64,000 bases of DNA from NCBI RefSeq assembly GCF_009745975.1, contig NZ_WHOL01000113.1, positions 62,001 to 126,000 of the forward strand, in the 5' to 3' direction. Below are positions 46,353 through 55,784 of this stretch, piece after piece. The stretch comes from Actinokineospora pegani (GTDB taxonomy: Bacteria > Actinomycetota > Actinomycetes > Mycobacteriales > Pseudonocardiaceae). The translations under genes were made by a program, and so were the position numbers. Each line of letters begins with the position of its first letter. Position 1 is the stretch's first letter. The notes under the pieces were generated by a model. The model made no database searches and had not been told where the DNA came from. It saw only the letters and a list, made by a program, of their open reading frames with translations.

Positions 46353-47705
46353 ATGCGGACCTACGCGGGTGACACCCGAGAGCAGCGACCCCACGACGAC
46401 ACGACCCTCTCGGACACCGGCAGGCCGAGGTCCCCCGAAACCCCAGCGCCCGAGCAGGGCATGTTCTCGTCCCTGCGGGTGCGCAACTACCGGCTGTTCG
46501 CCACCGGCCAGGTCGTGTCCAACGTGGGCACCTGGATGCAGCGCATCGCCCAGGACTGGCTGGTCCTGGTGCTCACCGACAACAACCCGGTCGCCCTGGG
46601 CATCGCCGCCGCGCTGCAGTTCCTGCCGACGCTGATGTTGTCGCTGTGGGCGGGGGTGCTGGCCGACCGTTTCGACAAGCGCAAGATGCTGATCGGGGTG
46701 CAGGCGGCGATCGCGATGAGCGCGCTGCTGCTCGGGCTGCTCGACGTCACCGGCCTGGTCCAGGTCTGGCACGTCTACCTGTTCTGCTTCGTCCTGGGCG
46801 TGTTCACCGCCGTCGAGGTGCCCACCCGGCAGTCGTTCGTGGTGGAGATCGTCGGCCGCGACCAGGTGACCAACGCCGTCGCGCTCAACTCGACCAGCTT
46901 CAACCTGGCCAGGATCGTCGGCCCGGCGATCGCGGGCGTCATGATCACCCTGGTCGGCACCGGCTGGCTGTTCCTCGGCAACGCCGTGCTCACCGTCGCC
47001 GTCATCGTCGGCCTGGTCATGATGGACCCGGCGAAGCTGCTCTCCGGCCCCCGTCTGCAACGGGCGAAGGGGCAGTTGCGCGAGGGGTTGCGCTACGTCT
47101 GGGGCAGGCCGGACCTGATGACGGTCATGGTCCTGGTGTTCTTCGTCAGCACCTTCGGGATGACCTTCTTCGTCAGCCTCGCGGTGGTGGCCGCGAACGT
47201 CTTCCAGCGGGACGCGGCAGGCTACGGCCTGCTGTCGACGACGCTGGCCATCGGCACCCTCTGCGGCGCCCTGCTGGCCGCTCGCCGCTCCGGGCAGCGC
47301 CCGCGCACCCGGCGGCTGCTGCTGGCCGCGTTCACCTTCGGCGTGCTGGAGGTCGTCGCCGGGCTGATGCCCAGCTACCTGACCTTCGCGCTGGCGCTGG
47401 TGCCGGTGGGCTTCGCGGTGATGACCTTCATGACCACGGCGAACACCACCGTGCAGTTGGCGGTGTCGCCGGAGATGCGCGGCCGGGTCATGGGCCTGTA
47501 CATGCTGGTCTTCCTCGGCGGCAACCCGGTGGGCGCGCCGTTGACCGGGTGGCTCGCCAGCAGTCTGGGCGGGCGCTCGCCGCTGTTGGTCGGCGGGACG
47601 GTCGCGGCGCTGGCCGCAGTGGTCTGCGGTGTGGTCCTCGCCCGTCGTGGCGGGGTCCGACTGCCGGCCCGGGTGCGCGGTCTGCGGGTGCTGCGTCCGG
47701 GCTGA
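46353..47705 (+). CDS. MFS exporter of the MFS_3/EntS group
   Basis: The 450-residue transporter has a polar N-terminus (1-33) then 12 helices beginning FSSLRVRNYRLFATGQVVSNVGTWMQRIAQDWL, typical of the MFS_3 group that includes EntS. The ATG directly follows the MarR stop (no gap), so expression is coupled to the regulator. It is probably an efflux pump for a compound that releases MarR. A T-run terminator follows. Confidence 0.92.
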   Translation: MRTYAGDTREQRPHDDTTLSDTGRPRSPETPAPEQGMFSSLRVRNYRLFATGQVVSNVGTWMQRIAQDWLVLVLTDNNPVALGIAAALQFLPTLMLSLWAGVLADRFDKRKMLIGVQAAIAMSALLLGLLDVTGLVQVWHVYLFCFVLGVFTAVEVPTRQSFVVEIVGRDQVTNAVALNSTSFNLARIVGPAIAGVMITLVGTGWLFLGNAVLTVAVIVGLVMMDPAKLLSGPRLQRAKGQLREGLRYVWGRPDLMTVMVLVFFVSTFGMTFFVSLAVVAANVFQRDAAGYGLLSTTLAIGTLCGALLAARRSGQRPRTRRLLLAAFTFGVLEVVAGLMPSYLTFALALVPVGFAVMTFMTTANTTVQLAVSPEMRGRVMGLYMLVFLGGNPVGAPLTGWLASSLGGRSPLLVGGTVAALAAVVCGVVLARRGGVRLPARVRGLRVLRPG

Positions 47706-47718
47706 GCTGGGCAAAGCT

Positions 47719-47750
47719 GGAGGGCGTCACCCGGGCGGGTGGCGTCCTCC
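47719..47750 (+). terminator. Intrinsic terminator of the marR-MFS operon
   Basis: A 14-bp stem GGAGGGCGTCACCC / GGGTGGCGTCCTCC (47719-47732, 47737-47750, two G-U pairs) is followed by GGTGTTTT, 14 nt after the MFS stop. Confidence 0.85.
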
Positions 47751-47847
47751 GGTGTTTTCCGACGAGGGTCTTGCGTCCCGAGTGAAGTAAGGCTAACCTA
47801 AGTCTTGTCCGCTTCGTGGTGGGAGCGGCAGTCAGTTCGGGAAACAG

Positions 47848-47886
47848 CGAGGCCCCCACTCCCAGCGTCCGGGAGTGGGGGCCTCG
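47848..47886 (-). terminator. Terminator of sodA
   Basis: A perfect 16-bp stem CGAGGCCCCCACTCCC (47848-47863) pairs with 47871-47886 across a 7-nt loop, about 50 nt downstream of sodA. A weak TTT follows on the minus strand. Confidence 0.8.
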
Positions 47887-47937
47887 CACTTCCCGGCGAG
47901 GGGCTTGTCGGAGCATCCCCGCCGAGTTCTCTGCGCC

Positions 47938-48573
47938 CTACCGCGCGGCGGGCGGCGTCAGGCCGACGAAGCCGCCGGAGCGGGCGGCCTCGAAGCGGGT
48001 GGCCACGTCGTTCCAGTCGACGATGTTCCACAGGCTGTTGATGTAGTCGGCCTTCACGTTCTTGTACTGCAGGTAGTACGCGTGCTCCCAGGTGTCGAAC
48101 ACCAGCAGCGGCGTGGTGCCGATGGACAGGTTCGAGTGGTGGTCCTTGAGCTGCTGGGTGATCAGGCGGTTGCCGACCGGGTCCCAGGCGAGGATGCCCC
48201 AGCCCGAGCCCTGGATGGTCGTGGCGGCCGCGTTGAGCTGCGCGCGCAGCTTGTCGAAGGACCCGAAGTCCTGGTCGATGGCCGCGGCGAGCTCGCCGGT
48301 CGGCTTGTCGCCGCCGTTCGGGCTCAGGTTTTTCCACCACTGGATGTGCAGGGTGTGCCCGGCCAGGTTGAAGGCCAGGGTGGTCTCGAGGCCGACGATC
48401 GAGCCGAAGTCGCCGGAGTCCCGGGCCTCGTCGAGCTTCTCCAGGGTGTCGTTGACACCCTTGACGTAGGCGGCGTGGTGCTTGCTGTGGTGCAGCTCGT
48501 TGATCTGCCCGATGATCGCAGGCTCGAGTTGCCCGTAGTCGTAGTCCAGCTCGGGCAGGACGTAGGGAGCCAC
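47938..48573 (-). CDS. sodA: Mn/Fe superoxide dismutase
   Basis: A 211-residue Mn/Fe-type SOD. Metal ligands fall in the conserved motifs [16 protein letters not shown] (His), [11 protein letters not shown] (His), and [13 protein letters not shown] (Asp, His). GSGWGILAW is typical. The metal, Mn or Fe, cannot be read with certainty. The GTG start has GAGGTA upstream. A Nur-box-like sequence lies 40-55 bp upstream and suggests nickel control, as known for Streptomyces Fe-SOD. Confidence 0.94.
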   Translation of the reverse strand: MAPYVLPELDYDYGQLEPAIIGQINELHHSKHHAAYVKGVNDTLEKLDEARDSGDFGSIVGLETTLAFNLAGHTLHIQWWKNLSPNGGDKPTGELAAAIDQDFGSFDKLRAQLNAAATTIQGSGWGILAWDPVGNRLITQQLKDHHSNLSIGTTPLLVFDTWEHAYYLQYKNVKADYINSLWNIVDWNDVATRFEAARSGGFVGLTPPAAR

Positions 48574-48610
48574 GCGCGTACCTCACTTCGTAATCGCAAT
48601 TAGGTCTTAC

Positions 48611-48627
48611 TTGCAACCTACTCGCAA
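48611..48627 (-). promoter_or_regulatory. Candidate Nur box in the sodA promoter
   Basis: Read on the coding strand, TTGCGA-GTAGG-TTGCAA fits the Nur consensus TTGCAA-N5-TTGCAA (as I recall it) at 11 of 12 bases. It is 38 bp upstream of the sodA start. Nur is the nickel-responsive Fur homologue that represses Fe-SOD in Streptomyces. Confidence 0.55.
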
Positions 48628-48675
48628 GAAGTGCGGAGCGCCCGGCACCCCGGGGTGTGGGATGGGTCGCCCCGG

Positions 48676-49251
48676 TCAGGTGAGGATGATGAAGGGCAGT
48701 GCCAGCCAGCTCACGGCCAGGCCCGCGGCGACCCCGGCCGCCACCCAGCGCCAGACCACCACCCGGCGGGCCAGCCAGACCGAGGGCGCCAGACCGGCGG
48801 TGATGACCACGTTCGACACCAGCGCCAGCAGCGCGTTGGTCTCGCGCAGGGTCGCGGCCAGCCCGATGACCGCCACACCGCTGATCACCATGGCGAACAC
48901 CGCGACCGTCGACCCGGTCGACCAGGGCGCGGGCTCGGCCGGGGGCGGCGGCGCCGGGCGCGGGGGGTCGGGGACCAGGTGCGTGACCTCGCCGCTGACC
49001 GGGTCGACGTAGGTCACCGGCACGCCCATCACCGCGGCGATCCGCCCGGCGAGCTGCGCGCCGCGCCGGGAGACCATCGGCGCGGCCGAGTCGGCCTCGC
49101 CCCGGTCGACCGCGGTGGCCACCCTGGCCCACTCGCGCAGCGCCCCGGTCAGGTCGTGGCCCAGCGGCAGCGAGTCCGGGTCGACCTCCCGGACGGCCGC
49201 GCCGTCGTGGCCGACCAGGACGGGACGGTCATCCCTGATGCGCAGTTCCAC
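48676..49251 (-). CDS. DUF2537 membrane protein
   Basis: The 191-residue protein has an N-terminal soluble part (ELRIRDDRPVLVGHDGAAVREVDPDSLPLGHDLTGALREWARV) and three C-terminal helices (about 113-190). Its size and context match DUF2537 (Rv0882-like, from memory). Its start lies 23 bp inside the upstream methyltransferase gene, so translation is coupled. Function unknown. Confidence 0.8.
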   Translation of the reverse strand: MELRIRDDRPVLVGHDGAAVREVDPDSLPLGHDLTGALREWARVATAVDRGEADSAAPMVSRRGAQLAGRIAAVMGVPVTYVDPVSGEVTHLVPDPPRPAPPPPAEPAPWSTGSTVAVFAMVISGVAVIGLAATLRETNALLALVSNVVITAGLAPSVWLARRVVVWRWVAAGVAAGLAVSWLALPFIILT

Positions 49252-50059
49252 CGGCGTCCCCTCCGAGTCCGAGTGCGTAGAAGGCGACCGCGCCCGCGGT
49301 CGCCACGTTGAGCGAGTCGACCTCGCGCGCCATCGGGATGCGCACCGCCGCGTCGGCCGCCGCGATCGCCTCGTCGGTCAGGCCGGGGCCCTCCGAGCCG
49401 AGCAGCAGCGCGACCCGCCCCCCGTTGTCCACTGAGGACAAGGGGACCGAGTCGGCCCTCGGGGTCAGCGCGAGGACGCGGAAGCCCGCTGCCCGCAGCC
49501 GCGCCAACCCCTGCGGCAGCGGGTCCAGCGGGGCGAACGGGACCGCGAGCACGTGGCCCATCGACACCCGGACGCTGCGCCGGTAGAGCGGGTCCGAGCA
49601 GCCGGGGCCCAGCAGCACGCCGTCGACGCCGAGCGCGGCGGCGTTGCGGAACAGCGACCCGAGGTTCTCGTGGTCGCCGACGCCCTCCAGCACCGCGAGC
49701 GTGCGGGCCGACGCGGTCAGCTCGGCCAGCTCCGGCGGGGCGGCGCGGTCGGCGGCGGCCAGCACGCCCCGGTTGAGGTGGAAGCCGACGGCCGCGGCCA
49801 TCACCTCCGCCGTGGCGACGTAGGCGGGCGCGTCCACCCCCGCCAGCTCCTCGGCCAGCGCCTCGACCCGGCGCCGCACGCCGAGCAGCGCGCGCACCGG
49901 GTACCGGGAGGCCAGCAGCCGCTGCACGACCACGACCCCCTCGGCGATGACCAAGCCGCGGCCGCCGGGCCGGTCCGGCCTGCGGTCCGCGGTCGACAGG
50001 TCCCGGAAGTCGTCCAACCGGGGGTCGGCCGGGTCGTCCACCTCGATCACCTGCGCCAC
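49229..50059 (-). CDS. TrmH/SpoU-family RNA 2'-O-methyltransferase
   Basis: A 276-residue SPOUT enzyme: motif 1 ENLGSLFRNA, motif 2 LLLGSEGPGLTDE, motif 3 IPMAREVDSLNVATAGAVAFYALG. These form the trefoil-knot S-adenosylmethionine site. The N-terminal 90 residues bind RNA. rRNA or tRNA is the probable target. It is cotranscribed with the DUF2537 gene (Rv0881-Rv0882 order). Confidence 0.92.
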   Translation of the reverse strand: MAQVIEVDDPADPRLDDFRDLSTADRRPDRPGGRGLVIAEGVVVVQRLLASRYPVRALLGVRRRVEALAEELAGVDAPAYVATAEVMAAAVGFHLNRGVLAAADRAAPPELAELTASARTLAVLEGVGDHENLGSLFRNAAALGVDGVLLGPGCSDPLYRRSVRVSMGHVLAVPFAPLDPLPQGLARLRAAGFRVLALTPRADSVPLSSVDNGGRVALLLGSEGPGLTDEAIAAADAAVRIPMAREVDSLNVATAGAVAFYALGLGGDAGGTAHQG

Positions 50060-50217
50060 CCGCGCAGTCTCGCACGTCCGCTCGCGCGCTTCAGCGGGTG
50101 ACGATCTCGTTGCCGAGTGTCACTCACGTATCACGCAGTGCACTAATTTGGGCGCTGGCAGCGCGCTGTCCGCCGTGCGAGTGTTGGTCACCCGGGGGCG
50201 GACGGGGAGGGGCGAAA

Positions 50218-51717
50218 GTGGGCCAGGACGTGCGATCCGATGCGGGAACCCAGGCCGACCGCGAGCGGCACCGGCACAAGCTCCGACGCGGCCTCGCCGC
50301 CCTGCGCCGGATGCTCGACGAGGGCGGGTTCGCGCCCGCCCCGCCGACGATGGGGCTGGAGATCGAGTTCAGCCTCGTCGACGCCGAGCACCGGCCCGCC
50401 ATGCTCAACCGCGTCGTCCTGGAGAAGCTGGACGACCCCCGGTTCACCACCGAGCTCGGCCAGCACAACCTCGAGCTGAACGTGCCGCCGCGCCCGATCA
50501 CCGGCGACGAGCCACTCGGCCTGGAACGCGAGCTGACCGAATCGCTGGCCGAGGCCGCGGGCCGGGCCGAGGACACCGGCGCGGCCCTGGTCATGATCGG
50601 CAGCCTGCCCACCCTGCGCGCCGAGCACTTCGACGCCCGCTGGCTGACCGCCGACCCCCGCTACCGCCTGCTCAACGACCGCATCGTCGCCGCCAGGGGC
50701 GAGGACGTGCGGCTGGCGATGGAGGGCATCGCGCTGCCCGGCCGCGACTCCGAGTCGCTGCGCAGCCTGCACGACTCGATCCTGGCCGAGTCGGCGTGCA
50801 CCTCCACCCAGTTGCACCGCATGGTCGCCCCGGCGGAGTTCGCGCCGTTCTGGAACGCCGCGCAGTGCCTGGCGGGCGTGCAGGTCGCCATCGGCGCCAA
50901 CTCCCCGTTCCTGCTGCGCAAGGCGCTGTGGCACGAGACCCGCATCCCGCTGTTCCTGCAGGCGACCGACACCCGCCCGGACGAGCTCAAGAACCAGGGC
51001 GTGCGCCCCAGGGTGTGGTTCGGCGAGCGCTGGATCTCCTCGATCGCGGACCTGTTCGAGGAGAACTGCCGCTACTTCCCCGGCCTGCTCGCCGAGGTCG
51101 ACGACGAGGACCCCCTCGACGCCCTCGACGCGGGCCACGTCCCCCGCCTGTCCGAGCTGCGCCTGCACAACGGCACCATCTGGCGCTGGAACCGCCCGGT
51201 CTACGACATCGGCGCCTCGGGTCCCCACCTGCGCGTGGAGAACCGCGTCCTGCCCTCGGGCCCGACGGTCATCGACCTGGTGGCCAACGCCGTGTTCTTC
51301 TACGGCGCCCAGCACGCCCTCACCCTCCAGGAACCTCCGGTGTGGACGATGATGTCCTTCCAGGCCGCCGAGGAGAACCTGCACGCGGGCGCCCGCCACG
51401 GCCTCGCCGCCCGCCTCTACTGGCCGGGCGAGGGCCGCGTCGCCCCCGACGACCTCGTGCTCCGCAGGCTCCTCCCCTTGTCCGAACTCGGCCTCCGCGA
51501 CCTCGGCGTCTCAGCCGAGGCCAGAGACCGCTACCTGGGCGTCATCGAGAGCCGCTGCCTGGCCCGCCGCACCGGCGCCTCCTGGCAGCGGGACGCGGTG
51601 GCGGCCCTGGAGGCCCGCGGCCGCACCCGCGACCAGGCCCTCACCGGCATGCTGGCCCGCTACATGGAGCACAGCGCCACCGGGGCGCCGGTCCACTCCT
51701 GGCCCGACCCGGATTGA
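50218..51717 (+). CDS. Glutamate-cysteine ligase family (GCS2/YbdK-like) protein
   Basis: A 499-residue protein starting at a GTG with GGGGAGGGG 5-10 nt upstream. The GCS2 signature MGLEIEFSLVD (about 43-53), the LGQHNLELNVPPRP motif and IGANSPFLLRKALWHETR carry metal- and ATP-binding acidic groups. Members of this ATP-dependent carboxylate-amine ligase family join glutamate to an amine or to cysteine. Actinomycetes make mycothiol rather than glutathione, so a different product such as a gamma-glutamyl conjugate is likely. No neighbour gives the product. Confidence 0.82.
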   Translation: MGQDVRSDAGTQADRERHRHKLRRGLAALRRMLDEGGFAPAPPTMGLEIEFSLVDAEHRPAMLNRVVLEKLDDPRFTTELGQHNLELNVPPRPITGDEPLGLERELTESLAEAAGRAEDTGAALVMIGSLPTLRAEHFDARWLTADPRYRLLNDRIVAARGEDVRLAMEGIALPGRDSESLRSLHDSILAESACTSTQLHRMVAPAEFAPFWNAAQCLAGVQVAIGANSPFLLRKALWHETRIPLFLQATDTRPDELKNQGVRPRVWFGERWISSIADLFEENCRYFPGLLAEVDDEDPLDALDAGHVPRLSELRLHNGTIWRWNRPVYDIGASGPHLRVENRVLPSGPTVIDLVANAVFFYGAQHALTLQEPPVWTMMSFQAAEENLHAGARHGLAARLYWPGEGRVAPDDLVLRRLLPLSELGLRDLGVSAEARDRYLGVIESRCLARRTGASWQRDAVAALEARGRTRDQALTGMLARYMEHSATGAPVHSWPDPD

Positions 51718-51770
51718 AGATCAGTCCGGAATGAGGTGGTGTGCCGTCTTCGCCGCTGCGGCCGGGTATT

Positions 51771-51782
51771 CCATGATCATGG
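51771..51782. repeat. Perfect 12-bp palindrome in the GCS-ABC gap
   Basis: CCATGATCATGG lies in the 201-bp gap 51718-51918 between the convergent ligase and exporter genes. The remainder of the gap shows no gene or terminator hairpin that I can support. Confidence 0.45.
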
Positions 51783-51918
51783 TGTGCGCGCCGAGGCGGG
51801 CTCGTCATCCGACTCCACCCACCCGCGCGCCCTCAACGGGGCGACCATGTCGGGCTGCCTCCGGTCGACCAGGCCAAGCAAGCCCCGGGCAGCGCGGGCG
51901 GGCGTTCTCTGAGATGCC

Positions 51919-53868
51919 TCACACCAGGGATTCGCGCCAGGTCCGGTGCAGCTCGGCGAAATCGCCGCCCGCGGCGATCAGGGCTTGGGGGGTGGCGTCC
52001 TCGACCACCCGGCCGTCGCGGACGACCAGGGCCCGGTCGGCTATGAGGACGGTGGAGAAGCGGTGGGCGATGATCAGGGCGGTGCGGTCGGAGAGGACCG
52101 ACTCCATGGCTTGCTGGACGATGCGCTCGGTGGGGGCGTCGAGGCTGGAGGTGGCCTCGTCCAGGACGAGGACGGCCGGGTCGGCGAGGTAGGCGCGGGC
52201 GAAGGCGATGACCTGGCGCTGGCCCGCGGACAGGCGGCCGCCGCGTTTGCGGACGTCGGTGTCGTAGCCCTCGGGGAGGGCGGTGATGAAGCCGTGCGCG
52301 CCGACGGCCTCGGCGGCGGCCTCGACCTGGGCCCGGGTGGCGCCGGGGTCGCCCAGGGCGATGTTGTCCGCCACCGAGCCGCTGAACAGGAAGTTCTCCT
52401 GGGTCACCATGACCACCGAGCGGCGCAGCTCGGCGTCGGCCACCGAGCGCACGTCCACCCCGTCGAGCCGGACGGCGCCCTGGGTGGGGTCGTAGAAGCG
52501 GGCCACCAGCTTGGCCAGCGTCGACTTGCCCGCGCCGGTCGGCCCCACCAGCGCCACGGTCTGGCCCGCCGGGACCTCCAGGTCCAGTGGGTGCAGCACC
52601 ACCGGGGTGTCCGCGCGGTAGCGGAACGCCACGCGGTCGAAGGTGATCGCCCGGCCGCCGCGCGCCCGCGGCAGCGGGACGGGGTCGGCGGGCTCGGGGA
52701 CGTCTGGGCGCTCCTCGAGCAGGCCGGAGATCTTCTCCAGCGCCGCCACGGCCGAGGAGTACTGGTTGGCGAACATGGCCAACTGGTCGAGCGGGTCGTA
52801 GAACCGGCGCAGGTACAGGGTGAACGCGGTCAGCACGCCCAGGCCCAGCCCGCCGTCGATCACCCGCACCGCCCCGATCGCCAGCACGGCCACGATCGTC
52901 AGGTTGCCCACCAGCCGCACGGCCATGGTGAACACGCCCAGCACGTTGAACGCCCGCCGGTTCGCCTCCTGGAAATCGGCGTTGAGCGCGCCCATGATCT
53001 CCTCGTTGCGCTCCTGCCTGCCGAACGCCTGCACCGCGCGCATACCGTTCATCGACTCGACGAACTGCACGATGACCTTGGCGATCGCGCCGCGCGTGCC
53101 CCGGTAGGCGCGGTCGGAGCGGGAGCGGAACCAGCGCAGGGCCAGGTAGATCGGCAGCAGCCCGGACAGCGCCAGCAGCGCCAGCGGCAGGTCGAGCACC
53201 ACGAGCAGCACCAGGATGCCGACCAGCGACAGCAGCGCCGTCAGCGTGTTCTCCACGCTGTTGTCGACGAGGTCCTCCAGCGCCTCGGTGTCGCTGGTCA
53301 TCCGGGACACGACCTTGCCGGAGGTGTAGCCCTCGTGGAACCCGATCGACAGCCTGCCCGAGTGGTCGAACACCCGCTGCCGCAGATCGATGATGACGTC
53401 GCGGCCGATGCGCCCGGAGTAGCGCATGAAGACGTAGTAGACACCGGACGCGATCACGCTGAGCACCAGGTACGCCGCCAGGCACCAGGCCAGCGTGCCC
53501 GGGTCCCCGCCGAGCGCGTCCGGGATGCCGGAGTCGAGCGCGACGGCGACGAGCAGCGGCCCGGTCAGCGAGGCGGCGTTGTAGGCGACGACGAGGGCGA
53601 ACGACAGCGCGAGCTGCTTGCGCCGGGGCCGCAGGAGCGTGCCCAGCAGTGCCCGGGACCGCTTGCGCAGCTTGACGCCCACGCCCACCTCGACCTCGGC
53701 GGTCTCCTCCGCCGCGACGCCCTGCCAGTCGAGGTCGGCGCTCGGGGCCTGCTTGTCCGTCACGGGGCGCGCACCGCCTGCTTCTCCCTCTTGTCCATTG
53801 TGGACCACCGGGCGCGCAGGTCCCTGGCGGGTGGCACCACCTGTGCCGTGGTCGGGGCCGGTGGTCAC
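51919..53868 (-). CDS. Heterodimeric ABC exporter, canonical half (ABC2)
   Basis: A 649-residue half-transporter: a polar N-terminus (1-95), a six-helix exporter membrane domain (about 100-370) and a nucleotide-binding domain. Walker A is GPTGAGKST, the signature is degenerate (LSAGQRQ), Walker B with catalytic Glu is LVLDEATSSLD, and the switch His is in IIAHRFST. The GTG start overlaps the stop of the partner half by 4 bp, so the two are coupled. Taken with its partner, it should form a lipid, drug or peptide exporter. An internal start at a later GTG (VTDKQAPS) is possible. Confidence 0.9.
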   Translation of the reverse strand: MTTGPDHGTGGATRQGPARPVVHNGQEGEAGGARPVTDKQAPSADLDWQGVAAEETAEVEVGVGVKLRKRSRALLGTLLRPRRKQLALSFALVVAYNAASLTGPLLVAVALDSGIPDALGGDPGTLAWCLAAYLVLSVIASGVYYVFMRYSGRIGRDVIIDLRQRVFDHSGRLSIGFHEGYTSGKVVSRMTSDTEALEDLVDNSVENTLTALLSLVGILVLLVVLDLPLALLALSGLLPIYLALRWFRSRSDRAYRGTRGAIAKVIVQFVESMNGMRAVQAFGRQERNEEIMGALNADFQEANRRAFNVLGVFTMAVRLVGNLTIVAVLAIGAVRVIDGGLGLGVLTAFTLYLRRFYDPLDQLAMFANQYSSAVAALEKISGLLEERPDVPEPADPVPLPRARGGRAITFDRVAFRYRADTPVVLHPLDLEVPAGQTVALVGPTGAGKSTLAKLVARFYDPTQGAVRLDGVDVRSVADAELRRSVVMVTQENFLFSGSVADNIALGDPGATRAQVEAAAEAVGAHGFITALPEGYDTDVRKRGGRLSAGQRQVIAFARAYLADPAVLVLDEATSSLDAPTERIVQQAMESVLSDRTALIIAHRFSTVLIADRALVVRDGRVVEDATPQALIAAGGDFAELHRTWRESLV

Positions 53869-55631
53869 GGCGTGCCCACCGGCTGCATCTCCTCGTCCAA
53901 AGTGGACAGCAGGCGGCGGTAGGCCGGGGTGGTGTCGAGCAGGTCCCGGTGGGTGCCGATCGCGGTGATGCGGCCGTCCTCGAGCAGGGCCACCCGGTCG
54001 GCCAGCCGGACGGTGCTGGACCGGTGCGCGACGACCAGGGCGGTGGCGTCGCGCAGCACCAGGCGCAGGGCCTTCTCGACCTCGGCCTCGGTGTGCACGT
54101 CGAGGGCGGAGAGGGGGTCGTCGAGCACGAGCAGGCGGGGGCTGCCCACGACGGCGCGGGCGAGGGCCAGGCGTTGGCGCTGGCCGCCGGACAGCGACAG
54201 GCCCTCCTCGCCGATCCGGGTCGCCAGGCCCCAGGGCAGGGCGTTGACGAACGTGTCGGCCTGGGCGATGCGCAGGGCCGTGGCGATCTGCTCGTCGGTG
54301 GCGCCCGGGTTGGCCAGGGCGACGTTCTCGCGCACGCTCGCCGAGAACAGGACCGGTTCCTCGAACGCGGTGGCCACGGCGGTGCGCAGGTCGGCGAGGG
54401 CGAGGTCGCGCACGTCGACCCCGTCGAGCAGCACCTGGCCGGAGGTGGCGTCGGCGAGTCGGGGGATCAGGGCGGTGAGCGTGGTCTTGCCCGAGCCGGT
54501 CGCCCCGACCAGGGCCAGCGTCTCGCCGGGGCGCACCACCAGGTCGACGCCGCGCAGCACCTCCTCCGCCGAGCCGGGGTAGGCGTAGCGCACGTCGACC
54601 AGGCGCAGCTCGCCGCCGCCGTCGGGCAGCGGTCGCGGCTGCGGCGGGTCGGTGATGGTGACCGGGGCGTCGAGCACCTCGCGGAACCGCTGGCACGCCG
54701 TCGCGGCCTGGTTGGTCTCGGCCAGCAGCCAGCCGATCGAGTCGGTCGGCCAGCGCAGGAAGGTCGCCACGGTGATCGCCGCGACCAGCGTGCCCACCGA
54801 CACCGAGCCCTGGGCCACGCCGAGCGACCCGACCACGAGCTGCAACCCGATCCCCAGCTCCGGCAGCAGGATGATGACCGCGATCAGCCCCGCCGCCACC
54901 CGGTACTTCGCCAGCTCGGTCTCCCGCAGCCCGCGGGCCTGCGCGGCGAAGCGGCGCGCGATGTCCGGGCCCCGGCCGAACGCCTTGAGCACCCGGATGC
55001 CCAGCACGGACTCCTCGACCGTCGTCGTCAGGTCACCGGTCTGGTCCTGGGCGCGGCGGGCCAGCAGCGCGTACTCGTCCTCGAACCGGTAGGAGACGAC
55101 CACCAGCGGGATCGAGCACACCAGCGTGATCAGCCCCAGCCAGGGCGACAGCGTGAACAGCACCCCGATGCCGATGACGAGCGTCATCGAGTTGACCACC
55201 AGGAAGACCCCCGCGAACCCGATGTAGCGCCGCAGCGTCGACAGGTCGCTGATCGCCCGCGACAGCAGTTGCCCGGACTGCCACTGGTCGTGGAAGGAGA
55301 CCGGCAGCCGTTGCAGGTGGCGGTACAGGTCGTCGCGCATCCGCGCCTCGGCGAGCGTGCTCGGCAGGCTCACCAGCCGCCGCCGCATGAAGAACAGCAC
55401 GGACTCCACGACGCCCAGCCCGGCCACCATGGCGATGAGCGGCCACAGCGCCGCGGGGTCGCCGCCTGCCACCGGCCCGTCCAGGATCGCCTTCACCACA
55501 AGGGGAATCGCCAGCCCGCACAGCATCGAGCCGAGCATCGCGACGGTCGCGCCGATCAAGCGGCCGCGCACCGGCGCCACGTACGGGCCGAGCACGCGCA
55601 GCGATGCCAGCTGTGAGCTCGGTGCCTTCAT
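53865..55631 (-). CDS. Heterodimeric ABC exporter, degenerate-site half (ABC1)
   Basis: A 588-residue half-transporter: a six-helix domain (about 15-310), then Walker A GATGSGKTT, canonical signature LSGGQRQRLALARA, and Walker B LLVLDDPLSALD. The catalytic Glu of Walker B is replaced by Asp. Together with the LSAGQ signature of the partner this leaves one impaired and one competent ATP site, a pattern known from BmrCD and TM287/288. The ATG (55631) is followed by LASLRVLGPYVAPVRGRL. It precedes ABC2 on the same message. Confidence 0.9.
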   Translation of the reverse strand: MKAPSSQLASLRVLGPYVAPVRGRLIGATVAMLGSMLCGLAIPLVVKAILDGPVAGGDPAALWPLIAMVAGLGVVESVLFFMRRRLVSLPSTLAEARMRDDLYRHLQRLPVSFHDQWQSGQLLSRAISDLSTLRRYIGFAGVFLVVNSMTLVIGIGVLFTLSPWLGLITLVCSIPLVVVSYRFEDEYALLARRAQDQTGDLTTTVEESVLGIRVLKAFGRGPDIARRFAAQARGLRETELAKYRVAAGLIAVIILLPELGIGLQLVVGSLGVAQGSVSVGTLVAAITVATFLRWPTDSIGWLLAETNQAATACQRFREVLDAPVTITDPPQPRPLPDGGGELRLVDVRYAYPGSAEEVLRGVDLVVRPGETLALVGATGSGKTTLTALIPRLADATSGQVLLDGVDVRDLALADLRTAVATAFEEPVLFSASVRENVALANPGATDEQIATALRIAQADTFVNALPWGLATRIGEEGLSLSGGQRQRLALARAVVGSPRLLVLDDPLSALDVHTEAEVEKALRLVLRDATALVVAHRSSTVRLADRVALLEDGRITAIGTHRDLLDTTPAYRRLLSTLDEEMQPVGTP

Positions 55632-55784
55632 GGGTCCCCCTCGGATGTGCTTCGACGGTAGCGAGGGGAACCGACAAACGACACCTCATTTTCGCTGGGG
55701 AGATTTCTCTTGTGGCACAGAGGTTGCACACGATCCGGTGATGACAAGGACGGTTTCCCACGGGTATGGGGGCATCATGTGCTC

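Noticed and set aside
51731-52192. 153-codon open frame after the glutamate-cysteine ligase gene
   Set aside because: Most of it is antisense to the ABC exporter's nucleotide-binding domain. Ser/Arg/Thr-rich shadow with no motif.
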